From contig PMTB01000257.1 in NCBI GenBank assembly GCA_003167475.1, positions 1 through 6,110 on the forward strand: a stretch of 6,110 nt of DNA. The letters are read 5' to 3'. Under the pieces are notes generated by a model that saw only the letters and a list, made by a program, of their open reading frames with translations, was not told the DNA's origin and searched no databases. How positions within the stretch are numbered: position 1 is the first letter of the stretch; every line of letters begins with the position of its first letter. This DNA comes from a candidate division FCPU426 bacterium (GTDB taxonomy: Bacteria; Oederibacteriota; PGYV01; Palsa-1178). The translations under genes were made by a program, and so were the position numbers. Of this stretch, positions 1 through 6,068 are shown piece after piece.

Positions 1-1753
1 TATAACCGTTCTCATTGTACCTCGTGTTGCTGTTCACGCCTTCATCACCTGTTCCAACTGAAATGGAATCTCCGATTATCTCTATTTTGTGCAAAGGTCT
101 GGGCGACGGCGCAATGGTCGAGAAAGTTTCCCCGGCGGGCGCGTAAAAGCCCTCGAAGTTGGTAACTCCGAAAAGGTTGTCCGTACGCCTTACAAAATTG
201 AGGCTGTGTGTGGTATCGGCCAAGCCGGCCGCCAGCACGTAGACCGTGCTCGTATTCGCCTGCAGTTCCACGAACGCGGAACCGTCGATCGAATACTGAT
301 AGGCATCCTGGAAAGCCGAATCCTGGAGTTTGATCCCGACTCCGGTTCCCGTAAAGTTAACGTTTATGTAAACCGATCCCCAGTCCGCCCTGTAATTTGT
401 GCGATCCGACTTGTCCCACCGGCCGTAATAAACTATATTGGGGTCGTCCGGATTGCTTGGAGTTGGAACCGGCGTATTTGTGGCCGTATAAACCGGCCCG
501 CCGGTGGCTGTAGGTGTCGGAGTGTAAGTATATGTCGGCGGAGCGTCAAAGACCTCGACCGCGTCAATATTTATGGTGCCGTTCCATCCTGCGCTGTACC
601 CTCCGATGCCTATCCCTATTTCCCTTATATCCGCAAAATTAGCCCCGCCCCCGGTGTAACCCAGGTTTGAAGGGTCAAGGTACATCGTGTTCCAGCTGTT
701 CTGTGAAAAATTAAGCCATTGCCCGTTTGAATAAACGTTTCCGCTTCCGGTTTTCACATATACAGCTCCTCCTCCGGTTGGAAAACCCGCGGGTATCCAT
801 ACCCTTGCCGCGATTGATTTGCCGGTTATATTGGTGATTAACGACGGATTTACCCCAATGCTCCCAGAACCTGAAGCCACAAGAGCGCATGTCAAAGCAA
901 GCGAATGAGTTCCGTAATACGCCATGGGTGTTGTGTTGACTGCCGCTGTAATGTTCCCGGCTCTTAAAGTCCATCCCATATTTGTACCGTCTTCCCAGCC
1001 ATAAATACTGTTATCCGGAATAGCGGCGGTAGGCGTGTTTGTGATGGTAAATGTCGGAGTGATAGTGCCTGTCATTGTAAAGGAATCTGTCGGCCCTCCC
1101 GGCGTCCTGGTCGCGGTGAATGTCGGAGAAGGCGTATTTGTTGACGTGGGCGTACCGACGACATATACGTTCACCGAATCAAGATAAACCGAGCCGGTAT
1201 ATAACGCCGACGCGACTATCTTAACTCCCAGCCTTGTGATGTTGGCCGGGTCCGCTCCCGCGGTGTCATAAGCCGGGTTAAGCGGGTCATATGTAAGGCG
1301 CGTCCAGCCGCCTTTTGTAATGGTTATAAGCGGCCCGTTCTGCCAGAACATTGTCGCCGTGCTCTGCACAAAAATTTCAGCGCCTCCTCCCGGAAAATCC
1401 GAAGGGACCCATAACCACATATCTATGGCCTTGCCGACTATGTTCGTCACTGACGGCGGCGTTACCGATGCCCCTGTCTGCGAAGTCGGAAAAGTTCCGG
1501 TAAGCATGATCGAATGCGTGCCGCGGTGTGCCTGCGCCGTTGAAGAAGTTATAACCAGGTTGCCGGCGAGGTCATTGGCCCAGCCCATAACAGTGCCATC
1601 CTCAAAGGGATAAACGGCCGTGTCCGCAATAACAGCGGTTGCGGCGGTAGTGGCGGTCGCCCCGGGTGCTGAAGGCGAAGACTGCTTTTTGCATGAAATG
1701 GCCAGGATTAACATTACCAGCGAGATAAACACCGCTATCAAAACTTTTTTCAT
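1..1753 (-). CDS. Modular surface lipoprotein: two CBM-like modules plus CE2-family carbohydrate esterase (3' end outside window)
   Basis: This is an open frame of 584 codons with no stop before the left edge. Residues 1-21 form a lipoprotein signal: KK, a hydrophobic run (4-17), then LAISC with Cys21 as the lipidated residue. Residues 48-199 and 251-403 are two copies of one module (see the repeat entry), separated by Thr/Pro linkers at 200-246 and 404-437. From residue 439 the sequence matches a CE2 esterase. First comes the N-terminal beta-sandwich (YYGRWD at 442-447, then a VNFTGTGVGIKLQDS stretch, YSIDG and RRTDNLFG). The SGNH hydrolase domain then opens with KIEIIGDSIS, where Ser563 (codon 65-67) is the expected nucleophile. 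CE2 enzymes remove acetyl groups from plant polysaccharides such as xylan and mannan. The catalytic His and the C terminus lie outside the window. The ATG at 1753 is supported by an AGGAGG site 7 bases upstream. The enzyme class is well supported; substrate and surface location are inferred. Confidence 0.88.
   Translation of the reverse strand, partial: MKKVLIAVFISLVMLILAISCKKQSSPSAPGATATTAATAVIADTAVYPFEDGTVMGWANDLAGNLVITSSTAQAHRGTHSIMLTGTFPTSQTGASVTPPSVTNIVGKAIDMWLWVPSDFPGGGAEIFVQSTATMFWQNGPLITITKGGWTRLTYDPLNPAYDTAGADPANITRLGVKIVASALYTGSVYLDSVNVYVVGTPTSTNTPSPTFTATRTPGGPTDSFTMTGTITPTFTITNTPTAAIPDNSIYGWEDGTNMGWTLRAGNITAAVNTTPMAYYGTHSLALTCALVASGSGSIGVNPSLITNITGKSIAARVWIPAGFPTGGGAVYVKTGSGNVYSNGQWLNFSQNSWNTMYLDPSNLGYTGGGANFADIREIGIGIGGYSAGWNGTINIDAVEVFDAPPTYTYTPTPTATGGPVYTATNTPVPTPSNPDDPNIVYYGRWDKSDRTNYRADWGSVYINVNFTGTGVGIKLQDSAFQDAYQYSIDGSAFVELQANTSTVYVLAAGLADTTHSLNFVRRTDNLFGVTNFEGFYAPAGETFSTIAPSPRPLHKIEIIGDSISVGTGDEGVNSNTRYNENGY
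545..1612 (-). repeat. Tandem ~150-residue CBM-like modules within the esterase lipoprotein
   Basis: Two diverged copies of one module lie at residues 48-199 (bases 1157-1612) and 251-403 (bases 545-1003). Shared landmarks occur in the same order: an aromatic residue plus EDGT, MGW, AGN, GTHS followed by a hydrophobic-Leu-Thr stretch, TNI.GK.I, a W[VI]P..FP.GGG segment, a W and a Y/L-DP, GA (GADPANI against GANFADI), and a closing hydrophobic-D-[SA]-V-x-V-[YF]. This pattern, especially EDG near the start, the DP near the middle and the final D-x-V strand, resembles galactose-binding-like beta-sandwich carbohydrate-binding modules attached to mannanases and similar enzymes. Family assignment is by eye. 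The repetition itself is clear in the sequence. Confidence 0.8.
1016..1156 (-). other. Thr/Pro-rich interdomain linker 1
   Basis: Residues 200-246 of the esterase lipoprotein are almost entirely Thr, Pro, Ser, Ala and Gly, with TNTPSPTFTATRTP and TPTFTITNTPT stretches. Such linkers are extended, flexible spacers between binding and catalytic modules. A second linker of the same kind lies at residues 404-437 (bases 443-544). At DNA level the plus-strand motif GGCGTATTTGT (Thr-Asn-Thr-Pro codons on the coding strand) occurs at 471-481 and 1131-1141, with a one-base variant at 1032-1042. These short repeats could allow slippage or recombination. Confidence 0.75.
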
Positions 1754-1760
1754 GATAAAA

Positions 1761-1766
1761 CCTCCT
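1761..1766 (-). promoter_or_regulatory. Ribosome binding site of the esterase lipoprotein gene
   Basis: AGGAGG on the minus strand lies 7 bases before the ATG at 1753. This is a full-strength Shine-Dalgarno match at ideal spacing, and it fixes the start so that the encoded protein opens with a complete lipoprotein signal peptide. Confidence 0.85.
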
Positions 1767-1775
1767 GAATTTATA

Positions 1776-1793
1776 CGCGTTCTTTTAAACGCG
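1776..1793 (-). other. Leader hairpin upstream of the esterase RBS
   Basis: CGCGTT (1776-1781) and AACGCG (1788-1793) are perfect inverted repeats with a 6-base loop, ending 9 bases upstream of the AGGAGG site in the predicted 5' untranslated leader. It could protect the mRNA or modulate translation. It does not overlap the ribosome binding site, and no known riboswitch motif was recognised around it. Confidence 0.4.
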
Positions 1794-1855
1794 ATTTGCT
1801 TTTGATTATTTCCGAGAGCCTCAAAGTTATTTTTTCATGGCCGCTGTAAAGAGTC

Positions 1856-1884
1856 ATAATAAAACATTTCAGCCAAAAAGTAAA
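1856..1884 (-). promoter_or_regulatory. Predicted sigma-70-type promoter of the esterase lipoprotein gene
   Basis: On the minus strand, TTTACT (1879-1884) as -35 and TATTAT (1856-1861) as -10 are separated by exactly 17 bases. Five of six -10 positions and four of six -35 positions match consensus. Transcription would start near 1849, giving a leader of roughly 95 bases. The surrounding sequence is AT-rich, so a chance match is possible, but the spacing and position before a strong ribosome binding site favour it. Confidence 0.5.
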
Positions 1885-1891
1885 GAATAAA

Positions 1892-1907
1892 GGTTTATCG
1901 ATAAACC
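1892..1907. promoter_or_regulatory. Perfect 16-base palindrome, candidate operator
   Basis: GGTTTATCGATAAACC is identical on both strands. Its centre falls about 50 bases upstream of the predicted transcription start of the esterase gene, just upstream of the -35 box. That is a usual place for a dimeric regulator to bind. As RNA it could also form a 6-bp stem with a TCGA loop, but the following U-run is weak, so a terminator is less likely. No regulator gene is present in the window. Confidence 0.4.
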
Positions 1908-2021
1908 AAAAACCGTTTAAAACAAAAGTTTTCATATAAATCTTTTGAAAAGCACGAAATTTCGGGTTTTAATACTCAAAAATTTGTCGGCCGTTTGACC
2001 GTATAATAAAGCGGGCGTTGC

Positions 2022-2056
2022 GGCCTTTGGCGCATGATATGCGCCTCTACAAGGTC
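2022..2056. other. Two-tier hairpin downstream of the propeller gene
   Basis: A perfect inner stem pairs GGCGCAT (2029-2035) with ATGCGCC (2039-2045) around a 3-base loop. An outer stem pairs GGCCTT (2022-2027) with AAGGTC (2051-2056), with one G-U. The structure lies about 75 bases past the stop of the propeller gene on its transcript. It could stabilise or help end that mRNA, but no U-tract follows on either strand. Confidence 0.4.
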
Positions 2057-2131
2057 ATTTGACTGAATATAATTAAGAGCACCGTAAAACCCTTCTACTC
2101 TCAACTATCTACTATCTAATGACTTTGACCT

Positions 2132-4693
2132 CTACTTAAGCTGCGCCACCCAAAGGCCGTACTCATCAACCAGCGACATCTTCCAAAAATCGCGCCATGA
2201 TATATACGCCAGCACGTGGCCGTTGGCCGACCAGGTCGGGGACTGCCCGTAGAACTCATACGGCAGCAGGTCCCACTTTTCGCCGCCTATGGCATGAACT
2301 ATTTTCACCACGGTTATGTCGGGCTGGAAATATATGACGTGATACGTCTCGTCAAAAGCAAGCTTTGTCCCCTGGTCGTTCCACGACATATGATTGATCA
2401 TTTTTCTTGCCGTATAAAGGTCCATGGGGTTTGTGCCGTCATTATTTACAACCCAGAGTTCCTCGGTATTCGGATTGGCGCCGAAGAACAGTTCCTTAAA
2501 AACATCCCACCATACCGACGATACATTTGTTTTCTTCACAATAAAAGCGATGCGCTTCGATGTAGAATCCCACTCCAACTCGGATATTTTATGCTTTGTG
2601 GTATATATGCGTGTTTTGAACTTACCGTCCTTATCCAGCCTCCACATGGAACTGTCTTCTTTATAATTCGCCGCTGTCACAACTGACGAACCGTCGTAGG
2701 ACCATTTGGGCTGGGCCAGGTTCTCACAGACCTCTTCGAATATCTGCTTGTTCTTCCTGCCGTTGGGTTTGATGGTGAATATGCGCCAAATGGTTCCGGA
2801 CTCCGTGTATTGCAGTGTTATCTGTTTCTTTTTTTCAGTGAGCCAATAAGGCGAAGGCGTGAGTGTTCCGCGGCCCAATTCTTTCTGGTCCGTGGCGCTG
2901 GCGTTCATTATGATGAGCTTCCCTTTTTTCAGGTATATGACCTTGCTTTCGGCCGCGTTCCACAACGGGAAAAGGGCCTTATCCCGGGCATTGTGTATGT
3001 TAAGTTCATGGGAATGCTTGCCGTCTATATCCGCTATCTTCAGGTATGTATAACTGTCCGTCTTGCTGCAATACAGCAGTTTGTCGCCATTTGGCGACCA
3101 CAGCGGCATGACTTTCTCGTCGCCTTTTGTGACCTTGCCCATGGTCTGTTCCTTCGTATCCGACGACCAGACATTATAAACGCCCTTTTTGTTCGCGGCG
3201 TCGAAACAGAATGATTTCCCGTCAGGCGACCAGGCGGTCTTGTGTGTCAAAGGCTTGCAGTCCATATCAATGACCTTATTGATATCGGCCACAACCAGTT
3301 TTGGTTTTCCAACCGGCTCGTTTTCCTTGTCAAGTTCCGCCCTTTTCTTTGCTTTATAATTTACCAGTTCATCCTGGGTCATGTCAGCTTCTTTTTCTTT
3401 CTCGGCTTTTTCTTCCTTGCTCAGTTCTTTTTCCATCAAAGTCAGGGTCAATGATACTCCCCAAATATTCCTTGGTCCATCCTCCGTATCACTGCCGCTG
3501 AATATCAGGAAATTGCCCTTATTGTTGAACAAAGGCGGGTCAAGGTATTTGGGCAGCTTGATATCTTCCGAGGCTTCCTTCTCCGCCGAGGTCTCGGCCT
3601 TATCCGCTTTTTTCTCCGCGAGGTTCGCTTCCGCCTGCTTTTTGTTTTCCTTGCCTATCACCGGCATGGAAAGCGATATGCCGCTTTCCGAAGCTTCCTG
3701 GCTCCGGTCGGGAGGCAGCGTGTTGATGCCCCTTGACAGGGAATTGATTACATTAACCGTGCTCTCGTTCTTATTTTTTCCCGAAAGGTTATAAGCAAAC
3801 GACCAGGAATCTCCTGACCATGTCAGATTAACCGGAAGTGTCTTATATGTAGGCGATATTTTCCCGTAAAGTGCCACATCAACCGGCTTGGAGAAAAAGA
3901 TTGTGGAAGCGTACGCGAGTATGGCAAGAAAAATAACCGCGATGGTTATTATCCCCCTCATCCTCCACATGGACCTGTCGTCGCCGGCTATCGGGTCTTT
4001 TGTGACGGACATTATTACAAGGACAAGCGCGGCCGCCGCGAACAGGAAAGACGGCACCACAAGGTAAAAATTAAACGCGAGCGCGGCCGCCACAGCGAGA
4101 ACAAACGCTATGAGCAGCTGAATATCGGCGACTATCTGCCCCCTGTTTTTTCTGATGTAAAGTATTATACGCACCAACCCGGCAATTAAAACCACGACAA
4201 GCGCCAGCGCAACGACGAGTTCATTCAGCGGCAATCCGAAAGGCTTCCTGAAGATCTCAACTATGAACAGGACCATAAGCGCGGCAAAGACACCGGCAAG
4301 TATTATCTTCGTAAGGGTCCCTATACCCTCTTCCTTTGTAAACTTTTTTCCTATATAAATATCCAATAAAGCCGCCAAAATCAACGCAAACATCCCTGAC
4401 GCGGCGGGTATGGGCGACAGAATCTGGCCCCTGAACCCGAGGAACATACCGACAAGTCCCGCAAAAATAAATACAAACTGTAAAGCCCTGTTCATGGTCT
4501 GGGAATCTATAAATGAAGCCTTCAGCGCGCCTTTCATGTCCTGCGGCCCTTCTTCCCCGGCCGGCTCAACAGGCGCATCCGCGCCGGGCTGCCCCTCGGC
4601 GGGCGCGGCATTTTTCTGCTCCGCCGCTGCCATGGGATTGGGGGTTATATCTTTGGGGCTATCTTTCTTTTCATTTTGATTCTCAGCCATCAT
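2132..4693 (-). CDS. Seven-helix membrane protein with C-terminal TolB/PD40-type beta-propeller
   Basis: The protein has 853 residues. Residues 1-69 are polar and rich in Ala, Pro and Glu. Seven hydrophobic helices follow at about 70-87, 97-115, 127-148, 158-180, 190-211, 212-230 and 247-267. Positively charged loops (GKK, RKNRG, RMRG) fall on alternate sides, so the N terminus is predicted inside and everything after residue 267 in the periplasm. The C-terminal part holds repeated PD40/WD40-like strands with W-S-x-x-G-x-x-hydrophobic motifs: WSPDGKSFCF (488), WSPNGDKLLY (532), WSYDGSSVV (664), WNDQGTKLAF (771) and WSANGHVLAY (821), with weaker copies at about 291, 388, 578, 617 and 708. Two Lys/Glu-rich, coiled-coil-like inserts (350-380, 420-460) interrupt the early propeller. 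TolB-type propellers usually bind proteins or peptides; no catalytic motif is visible. The function is unknown, and I do not recognise this combination as a named family. Confidence 0.88.
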   Translation of the reverse strand: MMAENQNEKKDSPKDITPNPMAAAEQKNAAPAEGQPGADAPVEPAGEEGPQDMKGALKASFIDSQTMNRALQFVFIFAGLVGMFLGFRGQILSPIPAASGMFALILAALLDIYIGKKFTKEEGIGTLTKIILAGVFAALMVLFIVEIFRKPFGLPLNELVVALALVVVLIAGLVRIILYIRKNRGQIVADIQLLIAFVLAVAAALAFNFYLVVPSFLFAAAALVLVIMSVTKDPIAGDDRSMWRMRGIITIAVIFLAILAYASTIFFSKPVDVALYGKISPTYKTLPVNLTWSGDSWSFAYNLSGKNKNESTVNVINSLSRGINTLPPDRSQEASESGISLSMPVIGKENKKQAEANLAEKKADKAETSAEKEASEDIKLPKYLDPPLFNNKGNFLIFSGSDTEDGPRNIWGVSLTLTLMEKELSKEEKAEKEKEADMTQDELVNYKAKKRAELDKENEPVGKPKLVVADINKVIDMDCKPLTHKTAWSPDGKSFCFDAANKKGVYNVWSSDTKEQTMGKVTKGDEKVMPLWSPNGDKLLYCSKTDSYTYLKIADIDGKHSHELNIHNARDKALFPLWNAAESKVIYLKKGKLIIMNASATDQKELGRGTLTPSPYWLTEKKKQITLQYTESGTIWRIFTIKPNGRKNKQIFEEVCENLAQPKWSYDGSSVVTAANYKEDSSMWRLDKDGKFKTRIYTTKHKISELEWDSTSKRIAFIVKKTNVSSVWWDVFKELFFGANPNTEELWVVNNDGTNPMDLYTARKMINHMSWNDQGTKLAFDETYHVIYFQPDITVVKIVHAIGGEKWDLLPYEFYGQSPTWSANGHVLAYISWRDFWKMSLVDEYGLWVAQLK

Positions 4694-4696
4694 CAG

Positions 4697-4702
4697 CCTC
4701 CC
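4697..4702 (-). promoter_or_regulatory. Ribosome binding site that decides the propeller gene start
   Basis: GGGAGG on the minus strand precedes two consecutive ATG codons. Spacing to the first (4693) is only 3 bases and to the second (4690) is 6. The second ATG is therefore the better start, giving an 852-residue protein. The difference is one Met and does not change the interpretation. Confidence 0.65.
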
Positions 4703-4743
4703 GTTATTTATAAGTAAATATATTTTTATATGTTTTTAAATAT

Positions 4744-4768
4744 AAAAAAACTGGCGTTCCCCGCCAAT
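4744..4768 (-). terminator. Intrinsic terminator of sppA
   Basis: Reading the minus strand, ATTGGCG pairs with CGCCAGT (7 bp with one G-U) around a GGGAA loop, immediately followed by a run of Us (plus-strand As at 4744-4750). The stem starts 4 bases after the sppA stop codon. This should separate sppA transcription from the propeller gene, whose own promoter would have to lie in the very AT-rich stretch 4703-4743. No unambiguous -35/-10 pair stands out there. Confidence 0.75.
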
Positions 4769-4772
4769 CTTT

Positions 4773-5687
4773 TCATTTCATTTTATACTGCATCACCATG
4801 GAACTGCTCTGCGGGCTTAAGTCCGCTATCTTTGAATCAAGCCACGGTCCGAAACCCTGCTTTTTTCTCTCGGAGATTACCATGGGCCTGCCTTTTACCC
4901 CTATCATGTCGGCGGCGCCGAGTATAGCGTCGTCTATGTTCCCTGTTTCGTCCACGAGCCCAAGCTCTTTGGCGCGGCGTCCGGTGAATATCCTTCCGTC
5001 GGCAATATTGGCCAGCATATATTCCTTGACCAGGCGCGCGCGTTTTAAGTCACTTTTTTCCTTTATTCCAAAAGCCGCGGCAAGCCTGTCGCAGCGCACC
5101 GATATGACGTCGTCGACAAACTGGTTTAAAACGTCCTTTATCATATCCCCCATCAGGAGCTTGTCGTCCGCGTTCACCGGACGTGAAAATGACCCTGTGT
5201 CCTTGTATTTTCCGCTTTTTATGGTTGTGAAATTAACCCCGACCTTGCCGAGTAATTTCTCGGCATTCATGAAATTAATGATCACGCCGATAGAACCCGT
5301 AATGGTGCCCGGATTGGCGTAAATTTTATCCGCAGCCGATGATATGTAGTAAGCGCCGGAGGCCGCCACGTCCGACATGGAAACCACGACTTTTTTGCCT
5401 TCTTTCCTTATCTTTTTGACCAGCGAATAAACTTCCTGGGATGCGGCGACACCGCCGCCCGGGCTGTTGACCCTGAGCACTATGGCTTTGACAGTGGACA
5501 TGTCGTTATACTCGTTCAAAAGTTCCATGATATGGGTTGTGTCGGATATCTCGCCGTTAATATTGACAAGGGCGATCTTATTGAGCATGGCAGAACCGGA
5601 CCTGGCCTTGCCGCACCCGGATATCAGGACAGCAAGAAAAACAGAGATAAATACGGACATAGCAAAAAAGATAACATGTTTTCGCAA
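4773..5687 (-). CDS. sppA: Signal peptide peptidase SppA, S49 serine protease, predicted lipoprotein
   Basis: This 304-residue S49 protease belongs to the short, single-domain type. SppA degrades cleaved signal peptides in or at the cytoplasmic membrane using a Ser-Lys dyad. The nucleophile is Ser110 in DVAASGAYYIS. The general base is Lys162 in KSGKYKD, 52 residues later, as in the Bacillus enzyme. Other family landmarks are VNSPGGGVAAS (73-83), NPGTITGSIGVI (125-136) and the late RIFTGRRAKELGLVDETG (232-249). The N terminus has RKH, a hydrophobic run (5-23) and LISGC, with Cys25 as probable lipidation site; most SppA proteins use an uncleaved membrane helix instead. The start is TTG at 5687, chosen because AAGGAG lies 7 bases upstream and the next in-frame Met (residue 10) would cut the signal. 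The gene has its own promoter upstream and a terminator directly downstream, so it is probably monocistronic. Confidence 0.93.
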   Translation of the reverse strand: MRKHVIFFAMSVFISVFLAVLISGCGKARSGSAMLNKIALVNINGEISDTTHIMELLNEYNDMSTVKAIVLRVNSPGGGVAASQEVYSLVKKIRKEGKKVVVSMSDVAASGAYYISSAADKIYANPGTITGSIGVIINFMNAEKLLGKVGVNFTTIKSGKYKDTGSFSRPVNADDKLLMGDMIKDVLNQFVDDVISVRCDRLAAAFGIKEKSDLKRARLVKEYMLANIADGRIFTGRRAKELGLVDETGNIDDAILGAADMIGVKGRPMVISERKKQGFGPWLDSKIADLSPQSSSMVMQYKMK

Positions 5688-5694
5688 AATAAAA

Positions 5695-5700
5695 CTCCTT
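5695..5700 (-). promoter_or_regulatory. Ribosome binding site supporting a TTG start for sppA
   Basis: AAGGAG on the minus strand lies 7 bases before the TTG at 5685-5687. No ATG or GTG start at suitable spacing exists in this frame, so TTG is the most likely initiator. The strong Shine-Dalgarno match would partly compensate for the weak start codon. Confidence 0.8.
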
Positions 5701-5744
5701 ATAAAAAACGAGGATATAAAGCAGTAAAATTAAAAATATGCTTT

Positions 5745-5773
5745 ATTTTAATAGTTTTTATGGAATTAGTCAA
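5745..5773 (-). promoter_or_regulatory. Sigma-70-type promoter of sppA
   Basis: On the minus strand TTGACT (5768-5773) and TAAAAT (5745-5750) are separated by exactly 17 bases, each matching consensus at five of six positions. Transcription would begin near 5738, giving a leader of about 50 bases before the TTG start of sppA. Confidence 0.75.
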
Positions 5774-5829
5774 GATATTTTGGGGCAAATGAAGGTTATA
5801 TTTTCCGACGCGATTTTGTGTTTTGTAGT

Positions 5830-5901
5830 CGCACCCCTTCGATCCACCGGGGTGCGCCTAGATGCGGACTTGATAGGCACAAGCGCGCGACAGTTCGCGC
5901 G
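5830..5901. other. Cluster of consecutive GC-rich hairpins between divergent promoters
   Basis: Stem A pairs CGCACCCC (5830-5837) with GGGGTGCG (5849-5856) around an 11-base loop. Stem B pairs GCCTA (5856-5860) with TAGGC (5874-5878), sharing one base with A. Stem C pairs CGCGCGA (5884-5890) with TCGCGCG (5895-5901) around CAGT. The block is much richer in G and C than its surroundings and codes for nothing convincing. Neither strand shows a U-run after it, so it is not a standard terminator. It may be a structured RNA, a REP-like repeat, or a protein-binding region. Confidence 0.55.
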
Positions 5902-5933
5902 AGTAAGTAATCCGTATTAACCGTAAAAACACC

Positions 5934-5961
5934 TTGACACTTGCAGGAAATGTAATAAAAT
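5934..5961 (+). promoter_or_regulatory. Promoter of the tRNA-Val gene
   Basis: A perfect TTGACA -35 box (5934-5939) and a TAAAAT -10 box (5956-5961) are spaced by 16 bases. Transcription would start near 5968, about 24 bases before the mature tRNA 5' end at 5992. Confidence 0.75.
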
Positions 5962-5991
5962 CATTAAGTTAAATTAAAGCAAGCACTATGC

Positions 5992-6068
5992 GGGCGCGTA
6001 GCTCAGTTGGTTAGAGCGCTTCCTTGACACGGAAGAGGTCGCTGGTTCGAATACAGTCGTGCCTACCA
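5992..6068 (+). tRNA. tRNA-Val (anticodon GAC)
   Basis: This is a 77-base cloverleaf with encoded CCA. The acceptor stem is GGGCGCG against CGTGCCT (two G-U pairs), and the D stem is GCTC/GAGC with an AGTTGGTTA loop. The anticodon stem CTTCC/GGAAG encloses TTGACAC, placing GAC at the anticodon, which reads GUC and GUU valine codons. The T arm is GCTGG-TTCGAAT-ACAGT, and the discriminator base is A. The T stem is unusual: the last pair before the loop, normally G53-C61, is G53-A61 here, and the 49-65 pair is G-U. The 41 bases after the gene show neither a terminator nor a second tRNA before the window ends. Confidence 0.93.

Larger units (their letters stand above)
1885..2131. other. Intergenic region between propeller gene and esterase promoter
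   Basis: This AT-rich gap between two minus-strand genes has no supportable coding frame. It contains the 16-base palindrome at 1892-1907, a short CGAAATTTCG palindrome at 1955-1964, the two-tier hairpin at 2022-2056, and a pyrimidine/A-rich low-complexity stretch at about 2093-2120 with CTATCTA repeated (CTATCTACTATCTAA). No clear intrinsic terminator with a U-run was found for the propeller gene, so its transcript may end by another mechanism or read through. Confidence 0.6.

Noticed and set aside
89..670. Plus-strand open frame of 193 codons
   Set aside because: It lies antisense to the esterase lipoprotein gene, whose minus-strand frame has clear family motifs. The plus-strand translation shows no recognisable domain.
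711..974. Minus-strand open frame of 87 codons
   Set aside because: It is in a different frame inside the second CBM-like module of the esterase gene and has no ribosome binding site or family features.
1001..1160. Short repeated DNA motifs suggestive of a repeat array
   Set aside because: The repeats are in frame and encode the Thr/Pro linker. Their irregular spacing and coding nature argue against a CRISPR or mobile-element origin.
1754..1850. Possible riboswitch in the leader of the esterase gene
   Set aside because: The leader is long enough and has one 6-bp hairpin, but none of the riboswitch consensus elements I know could be recognised and there is no terminator or sequestering stem over the ribosome binding site.
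4798..5322. Plus-strand open frame of 174 codons
   Set aside because: It is fully antisense to sppA, which has both catalytic residues and family motifs. The plus-strand product is Ser/Pro-rich with no domain.
5838..5848. TTCGATCCACC resembling a tRNA T loop, suggesting a tRNA remnant
   Set aside because: The flanking bases pair as an 8-bp stem unlike a T arm, and no anticodon arm, D arm or CCA end could be assembled around it.
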